The position numbers and the translations under genes were made by a program. Positions 1 through 9,334 of a stretch of 64,000 nucleotides of DNA are shown here, in pieces. Source of the DNA: Hyaloraphidium curvatum (lineage: Eukaryota; Monoblepharomycota; Hyaloraphidiomycetes; Hyaloraphidiales; Hyaloraphidiaceae); assembly GCA_025558095.1 (NCBI GenBank), contig JAIVFI010000036.1:62001-126000 (forward strand), read 5' to 3'. Numbering within the stretch: position 1 is the first letter of the stretch; every line of letters begins with the position of its first letter. The notes below the pieces were generated by a model that saw nothing but the letters and a program-made list of their open reading frames with translations, ran no database searches and was not told where the DNA came from.

Positions 1-71
1 AGCGTCCCCGTCGCCGACAGGCCGTCAACCGGCACCGACCCGCGCGGCCCCCCAGCGAAGTCCGCGCCGCC

Positions 72-2387
72 ATGGCCCGCCGCGCCGTCCTCACCGCCGC
101 CGTCGCGCTCGCGGCCCTCGCCGTCCTCTGCACCGTCGGGCGGGCGACGGCCTCCCCCCGCCGCCCCCTTCCGCCCACCCACGTGGCCGATCAGGAGAGG
201 CTCAACAAGCGCCGCGGCGCGGCCCTCGGGCCCCGCGCGCCCGCGCCCAGGCCCGACAGGGGTCAGGGCGGCGCCGGCGCCCCGCCGGCCATCTACGGCG
301 GCACGAACGTAGACTCTGTCGACAAGTACCCGTTTTTTGTGTCGCTCTACGCGGACCTTGGCGAGGTCGACGATGGCGGGAATCCCGTGCTTCAATTGTT
401 TTGCGGCGGCACGCTGATACAGCCCCGCGTCGCCCTGACGGCCGGTAGGGCTCGCAACGGCCCGGTGCACCGCATCGCGTCCTCATGCTTCGGCAGCCCA
501 CTGTGTCGACTTCTGGGAATCCGCAGGTGTCATCCGTAGCGTCGTTCAAGTCGGCCGCGTCAATAGGACCAAGACCGTCCAAGAGGAGGGCGCTTGGGAG
601 TTCAACGTCACCAGCGTCGACATCCATCCCGATTACGGCCAGGGGGGCTTTAAGACCAACGACGTCGCCCTCTTGTACCTTTCCGAACCCACCATCAGCG
701 GCTCTGGGAGCCTCGCGACTGTCGCCATTAGCTATTCGGAAGACGACCCGGCACCCAACACGACCACCACGGCGATTGGCTTCGGTATGGCGAACACCAC
801 CGCCAACGGCTTTTTCGAGTCCCCAGCAGTTGGGTTTCCCATGGTGCGTCGTCCCTGACCTGCAACGAACTGTCCCGAGTCAAAGATATCCGCTCGTCTA
901 CAGATCCTGCAGGAGGTCAATTTGACGGCAAGATCGAACGATGACTGCATCACGAACTTCTTCCAGTTCTACATCCCACAAAACATGCTTTGGACAGCGG
1001 AAAATCACCACCCCAGCTACCTCTGCGCCGGTGATCCCCCCAAGGACACATGCCAGGGCGACTCGGGCGGCCCTTTGCTGCAGTACTCGGACAGCGGGGT
1101 GCTTGAACAGGTCGGAATCACGAGCTGGGGTCCCACGTGCGGCCTGACGTACACTGTCTACTCGCGGCTGTCCTACCTGCGGCCGTGGATCGAGTTTTCC
1201 CTGAGCGTCGCAAACGGCTCCGTGACCGCGACGACGCAGACCACCGCCACGACGACGTCCTCGGCATCCAGGACGCCCTCGGTGAGGCTGCTTCTTGTTC
1301 GCCATCCTGTCCCGCTGACCACGCTTCCGTCTCAAGGCCACCTCCACGACGTCGCCCACCGAAACCAGGACCTGGGTATGGCTGCTTCTTGTTCGCCGGC
1401 CTCCCCTGCTGACCCAGCTTCCGTCTCGAGGCCACCGCCACGCCAGACCCGGGAGTCGCGCGCTACTGCTCAGTCGTGGATGCGGATGTGTTCTCGTCCG
1501 AGCCCCGTTACTTCGTGCTTCTTGTTGAGAACACCGACCCGGTCGGCGGTGTGAGGAACGTGGAGCTCTACTTCGACACGCCTTCCCTGCCCTCGGCAGA
1601 CGTGGGGATATTCAGCAACCGCTCCATCGTCGCGGGGTTTCCCGAGGGGTTTCTCTTCCGGTCGGCACCGGCCAACGGCTGCGGAGCTCGCCCCGCCAGC
1701 GAGCCCCTGGTCTTTACCGACAGCGCGGTTCTCCCCTTCGTCACCGACATGGTCATTAACTTGGTCAATGACTTGGGCCTGACTGTCGATGAAGCATGTT
1801 TCGGCGACAGCTACCGTCCCACGAACCCTTTGGCGCTGCTCCTTCCTGACCGGGCGAGCGGTGCAGTCGGCACTTATGTCCTCAGCGTGACGATCAGAGA
1901 CGCCGAGGGTTTCCTGCATCTGAACTCGTGGTGCATCTCGTTCGGCCCGTTCGTGCCGGGAACCTCGGCTATGCTCCCCACCATCACGGAGACGGTCACG
2001 GACTTTGAGACTGTCACGAACTTTGTTACCACGACCTCCGTCACGACCTCCGTCACGACCTCGGTCTCGGTCTCGACCTCGATCTCGACTTCCATCTCGA
2101 CCTCGGTCTCGACCTCCGTTTCGACCGTGGTCTCGGTCGTCAACGGGGCCATCGTCACCTCGACGCTCGTTCTACCCCCGGTCACCGCAACCGTGACCTC
2201 GGTCCCGCCGCCTGTTACGGTGGTCCCGCCGCCGGTGACTCTCACCAAGTCGGTCACCACGACCAAAGTCGCCACAAGGACGGTCGCCAAGACCACCGTG
2301 TTCCGCACCAGGACCTCCACCACGGTCAAGACCGTTGCCAGGACCACCATCCGAAAGACCATCACGATCCGGGCCAAGCGGGGGTGA
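72..2387 (+). CDS. Secreted trypsin-like serine protease (S1) with Ser/Thr-rich tail
   Basis: Chymotrypsin-fold endopeptidase, predicted secreted: the N-terminus has a hydrophobic signal peptide, then a basic propeptide ending before IYGG, the usual activation site. The catalytic triad is visible as His in TAAHC, Asp in NDVALL and Ser in GDSGGP. Asp six residues before that Ser (KDTCQGDSGGP) is the trypsin-type S1 pocket residue. Five exons fit: 72-444, 497-843, 904-1281, 1337-1375, 1431-2387; phases agree and give 697 aa. After the protease domain comes a ~150-residue domain I do not recognise, then a long low-complexity Thr/Ser/Val tail that turns basic at the end. The ATG has a good context (GCCGCCATGG). 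Two adjacent introns and the 13-codon exon between them are near-copies (see repeat). Trypsins are patchy in fungi, so acquisition or lineage-specific retention is possible. Confidence 0.88.
1282..1444 (+). repeat. Tandemly duplicated intron (94-bp offset) inside the trypsin gene
   Basis: The intron at 1282-1336 and the one at 1376-1430 are close copies offset by exactly 94 bp. Both start GTRWGGCTGCTTCTTGTTCGCC-like, both end in CCGTCTC(A/G)AG, and both are followed by GCCACC. Each copy is 55 bp long and phase 0. The 39-bp exon between them looks like a product of the same duplication. Confidence 0.8.
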
Positions 2388-3081
2388 AGCTGGGCGCCGG
2401 AGGGGGAGGGGGCTTGGGCGGGAACCGAAAACGCCATCCATCATCTTTGGGAGAAGGAGGACGAAGAACGTAGTTATGTACTGAATTGGACGCTGGAAGG
2501 AGCACAAGATGGCCTGTCGGGACTCGCGCTCCTCGCAGTGATGCTTCTCGGCCGGGCGTCCGAGTGTTTTCGATCGTGACGTCTGGTCACCGTAGGAGAT
2601 TGCCATCTGGTCCGCAGTGTCCAACCTCTTGAAACTGCTCTTCCTCGATGGGATATGTGGATTCACAGCTCGATTTCAACAAGTGCGACGAAGGCGTCGA
2701 GCACGTCGTCGCGGCGTGATTGGTCGTGCGTCCCCGGCCGCTGGGGCGGGGGACCAGACTGGAACCGCATATGTCTTGCATGCCACGCTCAGGTACTTCG
2801 TACCGTTCGTACGATGCCTCGCCAGAAAGGCGGCGCGGACTCTGTTGGACGCCCGCGGCGATCGGGGACGCCTGCGCAGGCGGTGACGGCTGGGGAGGGC
2901 TTGGACGCGGGAGGACTTCGGTATCGCAGCACACGGCCACGAAGGGGCCGGGCCGATGAGCGCGATGGACATGCTGAGCGCGCGATGCGCAAGCGGAGGC
3001 GGGCAGTGGTCGTATGGATGGATAGCGCCATCGGGCGCAGTGCGGGCGTACATGTAGTCGGATCCTTCGGGCCGGCCCTCT
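2388..3081. other. Intergenic, no gene seen
   Basis: This is the 3' flank of the trypsin gene. Short open frames exist on both strands but none shows family motifs, splice continuity or consistent codon bias. The last five bases (CCTCT, 3077-3081) are one copy of the target-site duplication of the neighbouring element. Confidence 0.5.
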
Positions 3082-3159
3082 AGGGCCCCCCTGACCCCGT
3101 TGCTGCTATCCCATCGCCAATATGTCCAAACAGACGCCCGCAAAGGCTCAAATTTTCGA

Positions 3160-3300
3160 AATATAGGCCGTACAGGTTGATATAGGCTGATATAGGCCGA
3201 TATATAGGGGGACCAAGGCCGCGAGCAGCAGAGGGGGCAAAGGGTGCCATAGGCTGGAATAGGCCGCTATAGGCCGGCAAAGGACGATAAACGACGGCAA
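3160..3300 (+). repeat. Left subterminal cluster of TATAGGC/ATAGGCC motifs
   Basis: About six copies of a 6-7 bp motif (ATAGGC, often TATAGGCC) occur here, for example around 3163, 3180, 3191, 3250, 3261 and 3270. They lie inside the left end of the non-autonomous element. Such subterminal motif arrays are commonly transposase-binding sites; that role is inferred. Confidence 0.5.
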
Positions 3301-3995
3301 AAGACGACACATGAGGACAAAATGAACGATTCTGGAGCGTTTTCAAAGAGCTGTTTACGTGGGTGTGTTGCCGGTGGAGACATTCGGCCGAGCCCGGCCG
3401 ACCCGGGTCGGCGGTCCCGCCGGCTGTCCGCCTCATCGCGGCGGCGGCCCGCAGAGCGCATGTACGGCAAAACAGGTCTAGGCGAGGAGCGCCGTGGAGC
3501 GCAGATTGTCGCAGGAAGTTGGACCGATGTGCTGAGTTTGCGCGACTCGCGCGCGGGAGCGGAGTTCGACGCGCGTTCGGAGTTCGCGTCGCTCAATTCC
3601 CACCGGGTAACGCGGAAACCATGGAGCTGCGCCGGTCCTTCCACGCAACGCGTGCTGGTGCAGAGCGCTTTTAGGTTGGAGGATCGCGGCGTTCAGTTCT
3701 GGCCACCTCCTGGAGTTAGCCGGACCTCCCGCCCAACGCCGGGTCGACATTCCTGGTCTACATTCCTTGTCCACATCCCATTACCCTGGGCACTCTCCGG
3801 TAGAAAAAGACGGAAAACATCAGGTAGAAAACGCCTTGCGAGGCGCGTCGCGCCCTCGCGGGAGCGGTAGGAATGGGTGGTTCGGACTTCGGACATTCGT
3901 TACCAACCGGCAACATTTGCCGCGAGAAGTCCGATGAGCGAGACCGGTCCCCGGACGTTGGAGAATGCTCGTAGAACCATTTTGGATTGTAAAGG

Positions 3996-4155
3996 TGTAA
4001 TATAGGCAGATATAGGCAGCCATAGGCGCCATAGGCCGGCAAAGGGGGTCCAAAGGGCACCAAGGGCGGAACAGGCCGGCATCGGGAAATCCCGCGAGCG
4101 GTCGATATACGCAGCCATAGGCGGTCATAGGCGGGCCATAGGCTTGACATAGGAT
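3996..4155 (+). repeat. Right subterminal cluster of ATAGGC motifs
   Basis: Roughly eight ATAGGC copies in the same orientation as the left cluster, including ATATAGGCAGATATAGGC near 4000 and a looser series to 4154. A CCGGCAAAGG string follows the motifs in both clusters (3275 and 4038 regions), so the two ends share subterminal sequence beyond the TIR. Confidence 0.5.
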
Positions 4156-4590
4156 GCCATTGGGCCACAGGGGATAGCAGCAACGGAGTCAGGGGGGCCC
4201 TCCTCTCCATCGAGCAATCGAGATACTGCCCTGCAGACGTAGCGTCGCCGTCATCCTGAGCACCCCTACCCGAGGTGGGAGGCTGCGTCGCCATCAGACG
4301 CCGCATCGAGGCCGCTCCTGGGTCCTAAATCCAGGCGGTGGCAGCGCTCCGACGATCTGACGCTCCACGAAAACTAAGGATCGCCGGCGTGGTTTGCGTG
4401 ACTTCTGCTCACTCTTGTCTCGCTTCACCAAATGGTTGGGAAGTGCGCCCTGCAAGCTTCAAAGCAGACCTTGCGATACAGGATCAAAGCCAACGATCCG
4501 GGCATCACCGCAGCGGGCGGCAACCGCGGGGGCGCACTCCGCGGAACCCCCGCCACGGCGCCTCGCCCCGCCCTTCTCCCGCCCGCGGAG

Positions 4591-5709
4591 CTAGGAGTCC
4601 GAAGTCGGCGGCGGCGGCTCCGCCGTGGGCTGCCACTCCCCGATCGCCGGGGGCTCCGGCGGTTCCGGCAGCCCGGCGAGGGCCCGCCACGCGGCGTGCT
4701 CCGGGCCGCTGCCCTCGATGTCGACGATCGATACCTTTCCCACGCGTTCCCTGACGGAGGCAATGACGCGGACGAAGGCGGTGTCGGGGATGCAGGGGCG
4801 GAGGTCGCGGAGCTCCAGCAGTTCGGCGCGCGGGATGCCGCGGAGCAGGGCTGCGGTGGGCAGGCGGCGGAGGGCCAACCTCCTGAACCGCGACCGGAGG
4901 AGCGCATCCCACAGATGGTCCGGCACCGTTTCCGCGGCGCCGCAGAAATGCAGCTCCAGGTCCTCGGGCGGAAAGTCCGGATGGTCGGCCAGCGCCTCCG
5001 GGACGGCCCCCGCCCGCGCGCGGAGGCGGCAGAGCTTCTCCACGAGACGCGGGTGGTTCCCGACAAGCTGGCCGAGGAAGAACCCCAGCGTGCCCTCGTG
5101 GGGCGACAGCAAGAGCTCCAGCGTCTCGAGCCGCGGGCACCCCCGGTCGATCCTGTCCAGCACCTCGGGGGAGGGATCAAAGGCCTGCGAATCGATCATC
5201 TCGATGGAAACGCGCCGCAGCGAGGGCGGCAGCTCCATCCCGTTGAGAAACCCCGTGCCGGGCCCGTCGTCGCAGAGCACCTCGAGGTCCTCCAGGCCCT
5301 CCAGCGGGGCGAGACACCCGCGGTCCGGGAGCAGCCTGCCGTACGCCAGCCGGATCCGCAGCTTCCTCGTCGCCGTCGCAAGGCGGAGGCACGTCCCGGC
5401 GTGGGTCCGCCCGAGCATGCCGCCGAGGTCGAGCTCCCTGACCATCCGCGCGAGGCGCGGGTTGGCCAGCGCGCGCTCCAGGGCGGGGAAGTGAGGCCGG
5501 GCGGGGCGCAGCGTGCGCAGCAGGACGGGCATCGCGGCGGCGTGCAGGGCGCGGCACGCGGCGGCGCAGCGGGCGAGGTCGCGCGGGCGCAGGTGGCGGA
5601 GGACGGCGGGGAGCAGCTCGGCGGGGAGCGTCGCGAGCGTGGGCGGCGGAGGCTCCGCGGCGGGCATAACCGGGTCCGCCGGTGAGACGGCGCCCTCCTC
5701 GATTTGCAT
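4591..5709 (-). CDS. F-box/LRR-like protein
   Basis: Single-exon protein of 372 aa. After a short Pro-rich N-terminus, residues ~24-62 (LATLPAELLPAVLRHLRPRD onward, ending in CRALHAAAM) fit an F-box, the Skp1-binding motif of SCF ubiquitin ligases. The rest is Leu-rich with LRR-like helices and strands (LEDLEVL, PRLETLELLL) but no clean repeat register. The C-terminus is Pro-rich. It is likely a substrate receptor; the target is unknown. It is divergent from the RNase H-like gene, with 107 bp between the start codons, so the two probably share a promoter. Confidence 0.7.
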   Translation of the reverse strand: MQIEEGAVSPADPVMPAAEPPPPTLATLPAELLPAVLRHLRPRDLARCAAACRALHAAAMPVLLRTLRPARPHFPALERALANPRLARMVRELDLGGMLGRTHAGTCLRLATATRKLRIRLAYGRLLPDRGCLAPLEGLEDLEVLCDDGPGTGFLNGMELPPSLRRVSIEMIDSQAFDPSPEVLDRIDRGCPRLETLELLLSPHEGTLGFFLGQLVGNHPRLVEKLCRLRARAGAVPEALADHPDFPPEDLELHFCGAAETVPDHLWDALLRSRFRRLALRRLPTAALLRGIPRAELLELRDLRPCIPDTAFVRVIASVRERVGKVSIVDIEGSGPEHAAWRALAGLPEPPEPPAIGEWQPTAEPPPPTSDS

Positions 5710-5816
5710 CGGCGCGTTTGGGACGCGTCAGAGGCCGATGGTCGCCCCGCGTGCGTGCGTCTGGTTGTTTGGGCGTCCGATCGCTGCCACTCCAACTCCC
5801 GGTTTAACTCCCGCCA

Positions 5817-6808
5817 ATGGCCTCCGTCTCCGCCGCGGCGTACTTCGACGGCGCATCGTCGCCCAGCTCCGCCCGCGCCGGCTGGGGCGTGCGCCTCCTG
5901 GCCCCGTCGAGGCCGGGCGGCCCGCAGACCGGGACCGACCACCGCGGCGCCCTGGGCGAGGCGGCCCCCGCCGCAGCCGACTACGCCGCGCTGATCGAGG
6001 CGCTGTACCTGCTCGCCGGCCTGGGCCCCGCCGTCGACGCCGTCGTCTGCGGCGACTCGGAGCTCGTCGTGAAGCAGATGGCCGGGACCTATGCCCCCGG
6101 GCCCGAGCACCGCGCGTGGCACCTCGTCGCCGGCGCCGCGGCGGGCAAGCTGAATAGCGTGGAATTCAGACACGTCGCTCGCGATTTGAACGTCGCCGCG
6201 GACGCCCTGGCCAACGCGGACGACCCCGCCGCGACGCTGTACAGGCCCAACCTCGCCCAGATCGCCTGCCTCAAGGTCGACGGCAGGGCGACGGTGGGCT
6301 CGAACGACTTCATGGCCATGAACTCGACCGAGCCGTACCACTTTGTCGACGCCGGCTTCCTCCTCCCCCTGCCCTCTGGCCCGGACCTCCTCCGCACCTC
6401 TTCGACCAGGCCCCCGACTCGCTTGCTCCGCGGCAAGGCCAGCATGACCGTCATCTGCGCCCTCCCGGAGCTGAACGTGCGCCTGTATTCGCCCAAGGAC
6501 CGCCGCGCGCGAGGCGGCTCCATCCCAGTCCTGCTGAAGGGCGTGCTCGTGGTCGAGAACTTCCCCGTGCCGGGCACGTATCCTTCCGCAAGGCCGCAAA
6601 GGACGGCGAGGCCTGGGCGGCGGCGGCGCTGGGGATGGGCGCGTTCGGGCCCGGTTCGGCGGGCTACGGCTTCATGGACGCCGAGACGTCGCTCGAGCCG
6701 GAGAAGTTCCCGGTCGAGTACAGGAGCAGGCCGTTCTGGGCGTCGAACGACGTGGTCATCGGCGCGCCCGCGCCGCACACCGGGAACGGCAGGGTGTTGG
6801 CCTTGTAG
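5817..6808 (+). CDS. RNase H-like domain protein, with a probable 1-nt frameshift
   Basis: Residues 1-~125 are an RNase H fold of the RVT_3/plant-type kind. Visible elements are YFDGASSP (first Asp), GWGVRL, ADYAALIEAL, GDSELVVKQM (Asp) and the final FRHVARDLNVAADALAN. It would cleave RNA in RNA/DNA hybrids or bind nucleic acid. A C-terminal region of ~190 aa is unrecognised. The frame changes near 6583: upstream reads VENFPVPGTYP, and the continuation KAAKDGEAW...GRVLAL to the TAG at 6806 is in the next frame. Adding one base in the CC at ~6582 gives a smooth GTYPFRKAAKDGEAW. A small intron is the alternative. Confidence 0.65.
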
Positions 6809-7025
6809 GCATTGTGCTCACGGGGCGGCAAGAGGTCGATTCCCTGTCGAAGTACCGAACGATGTATCTATTTCTTGCTACCCATATCATCGACGGGGTC
6901 GCTGGAAGGATCTTCGCCGCAGGCTTTCGCCGCTCGAGAGGGTTGGACCCGTCGCCGCGCGACCGGCCGGGAGACAAGCATCCGTTCCGCTCCCCATCTC
7001 CCTCCCCTCGCCCCCCTCATCCGCG

Positions 7026-8047
7026 ATGAAAGCGGCGGTCATCGACGCGTTCGGCGGCCCCGACGCGATCCGCATCGCCGACGTGCAGTCGCCCACCCCG
7101 GGCCCGGGCGAGCTGCTCCTCCGCGTCTCCCACGCGGGCGTGGCCGTCTGGGACCCTCTGGAGCGAGAGGGCGCTTTCGCCGGGCTGTACAAGCAGCTCA
7201 ACGGGCGCGATGTGACGTTCCCTCTCGTCCTCGGGTCCGAAGGCACGGGGAAGGTGGTCGCCGTCGGCGAGGACGTGTCGGGGTTCGCGGTCGGCGACGA
7301 GGTGTACGGCGGCGCGCTGGTCATCCCCCAGGGCGGATTCTACGCCGAGCACGTGGCGATCGATGCCAAGGTCGTCGGGAGGGTGCCGCGCGGGATGCCG
7401 GGGGAGCAGGCGGCGGCGATCGGGGGGGACGCGACGACGGCGGTCAGGGGCTTGGAGGACGTGCTGAAGGTGAAGGAGGGGGAGACGGTGCTGATCTTTG
7501 GTGCCGGTGGGTCGACGATGGCACGAAGAACGTGTCTGTTGCTCATCTCATTTCGCGGCGGACAGGCGGCGGCGTGGGCCACATGGCTCTCCAGTTTGCG
7601 AAGCGCCTCGGGTGCCGCGTCTTCGCCGTCGCCTCCCGCCCCACCGGCGTCGCGCTCGCCCTCCGCCTCGGCGCCGACGCCGCCGTCGACGGCCGCGCGG
7701 AGGACGTCGTCGCCGCCGCGGCCAGGTTCGCGCCGGGGGGCGTCGACGCGGCGCTGTTCACCGCCGGCGGCGCGGCGGCGCAGGAAGCCGTCAAGGCCGT
7801 CAAGCCCGGCGGGAGGATCGCGTGGCCCAACGGCGTGGACGACCCCCCAAAGGCGCCCGAGGGCATGCGCGGGGACGTGTTCGACAACGAGATTGACCCG
7901 GCACTGATGGCCCGCGTGAACGAGGTCGTCGAGATGGGGCCGTTCGAGGCGCACGTGGCCGAGGTGTTTGACCTGGAGAGGGTGGCGGAGGCGCAGAGGA
8001 GGGTGCTGGAGCACCACCTCGGCAAGATCGTGCTCAGGATACCGTGA
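7026..8047 (+). CDS. Zinc-independent MDR / quinone oxidoreductase-like protein
   Basis: Medium-chain dehydrogenase/reductase of 320 aa in two exons (7026-7506, 7566-8047; 59-bp intron, phase 1). The catalytic-domain signature GSEGTGKVVAVGEDVSGFAV is followed by VGDEVYG. The Rossmann nucleotide-binding motif GAGGGVGHMALQFAK is formed across the splice site, which supports the intron. The Cys/His ligands of zinc-dependent alcohol dehydrogenases are not present, placing it with quinone oxidoreductases, which use NADPH to reduce quinones or enones. The end ALMARVNEVVEMGPFEAHVAEVF is the usual MDR C-terminus. Substrate unknown; probably cytosolic, since no targeting signal is seen. Confidence 0.85.
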
Positions 8048-8107
8048 TCTTCATTCTGTACAGCTTCTTCGCGACTACCACAGTCTGCTTTCTCTTCTCC
8101 CTGAACG

Positions 8108-9218
8108 TCAAAGCGCCACCCTGCACATGGGACAGTCCGCCCTCGCCTCCAGATGCCTCCTGAGGCACCCTTCGTGGAACGCGTGCCCGCACGGCATCCC
8201 CGCCGCATCCGAGCCAACAGCAAACTCATCCCTGCATATCGCGCACGGGTCACCCGCGGGGGCGGGCACCCCGACGATGCGGGCGAGCTGCGCGGGGTGG
8301 CGCCGCGGGATGGGGTCGGGTCGGAGTCGAATTGGGAATTGAGCGCGGAGATGCCGGCCCCCATGTCGGAGACGGCGCCGCCTGGAGAAGGGCCGCAGCT
8401 TTAGCTCACGAGGCGGAAGAAGACAAGGACGGGGGCGGGCCGGGACCCACCGAATTGAAACGCCATGGTGCGGAGTGCGTTGGCGAAGGTAACAGCGAGC
8501 AGGTTGGCCGAGGGCAGCAGGATGGCCGCGTCGCGGACGTGCGATCCCGGGCGGTCCGAGTGCGCGGCGACGTAGAGCGTCAGCGACGACACAAAATTGG
8601 TCAGGATACGGAAGCATGCCCCGAATATCTTGACCACGCGCGGGGTGAAAAACCTGCCCGTCCCGAGCTCCGGCCCGGCGATGTACCCTTTGCCGACGCT
8701 GTATCCGCACGCGAACTGCGCGTATCTCGCAAGGATTCCAAGCACCGCCAGGATGCCGAGCCATGGGCCGCAGCCGGATCCAAAGAGGTTGCGGGCGACC
8801 GAGAGGGAGTACCAGTTGGCGCCGACGAGGCGAGGCACGCGTAGGACCAAAACAGGTTGGCCGAGTCAATGAGGTGCCCGGGAGCGTCCGCGAGGTTGGA
8901 CACGTGCGCGTGCGGAGGCGGGGCGTCGCCGTCCTCGGACGGGGCATCGGCATCGTCGTCCTGGCCGCCCTCGGCGCCAGCGGACGCGTTCGGTCGCCGG
9001 CGGACCACCGCGATCGGCTCATCAGAAGTATCCTGGCGGATTTCGGTGGACCGCTGTGCCTGCGGCGTGGCGGCCGGCGTCGGCACTCCGTTCGCCAGCC
9101 GCGTCCACGCGGGCGGGCTGTCGACCCTTTCCACCCGGGACACCGTCACGGGATTCGGCGACGGCCTGAATAAAATGGTGAGGCCCTCGGAGCCGCGGGA
9201 GGAAGGCTGGGCGGACAT
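8108..9218 (-). CDS. Membrane-anchored RING-H2 E3 ubiquitin ligase (HRD1/AMFR-like layout)
   Basis: The C-terminus carries a complete RING-H2: CAIC, then CGHAFHEGC, then CPMC, ending in RVAL-stop. Upstream are several hydrophobic helices (around FWSYACLA, PWLGILAVLGILARYAQF, and LLAVTFANALRTMAF) and an acidic N-terminal ~120 residues starting MSAQPSSRG. Membrane spans followed by a cytosolic RING-H2 is the plan of ER-associated degradation ligases. An intron (GTGGGT or a nearby donor ~8450, acceptor at 8382) separates membrane and RING parts. Two frame breaks remain: near 8822 (SYACLASSA to ANWYSLSV) and near 8298 (RGATP to AQLARIVG). Each is cured by one added C/G, so they are either sequence errors or early decay. 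Confidence 0.65.
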
Positions 9219-9334
9219 CGCTGCGGCGCGAAGGAAACGAGAAACGAAAAGGAGATTCGACAACTGGGCCTCTGAGACGACTTGACGCGGCCCGGCGGCA
9301 CGATCAGCGCCCGTCGCAGACCGAATTCGCCGCG

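Larger units (their letters stand above)
3082..4201. mobile_element. Non-autonomous DNA transposon (MITE-like) with 31-bp TIRs
   Basis: Positions 3082-3112 (AGGGCCCCCCTGACCCCGTT...) are matched in inverted orientation by 4171-4201 with one mismatch in 31 bp. The pair is flanked by the direct repeat CCTCT at 3077-3081 and 4202-4206, the expected footprint of a cut-and-paste insertion with a 5-bp target duplication. The 1,120 bp inside encode no recognisable transposase and contain two clusters of a short ATAGGC motif near the two ends. The superfamily is not clear: the AGGG terminus recalls hAT, but hAT elements normally make 8-bp duplications. The transposase would have to come from elsewhere in the genome. 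Confidence 0.78.

Noticed and set aside
2655-3083. Open frame of ~140 codons between trypsin and the MITE
   Set aside because: No ATG context, motifs or codon bias; similar frames occur by chance in GC-rich DNA.
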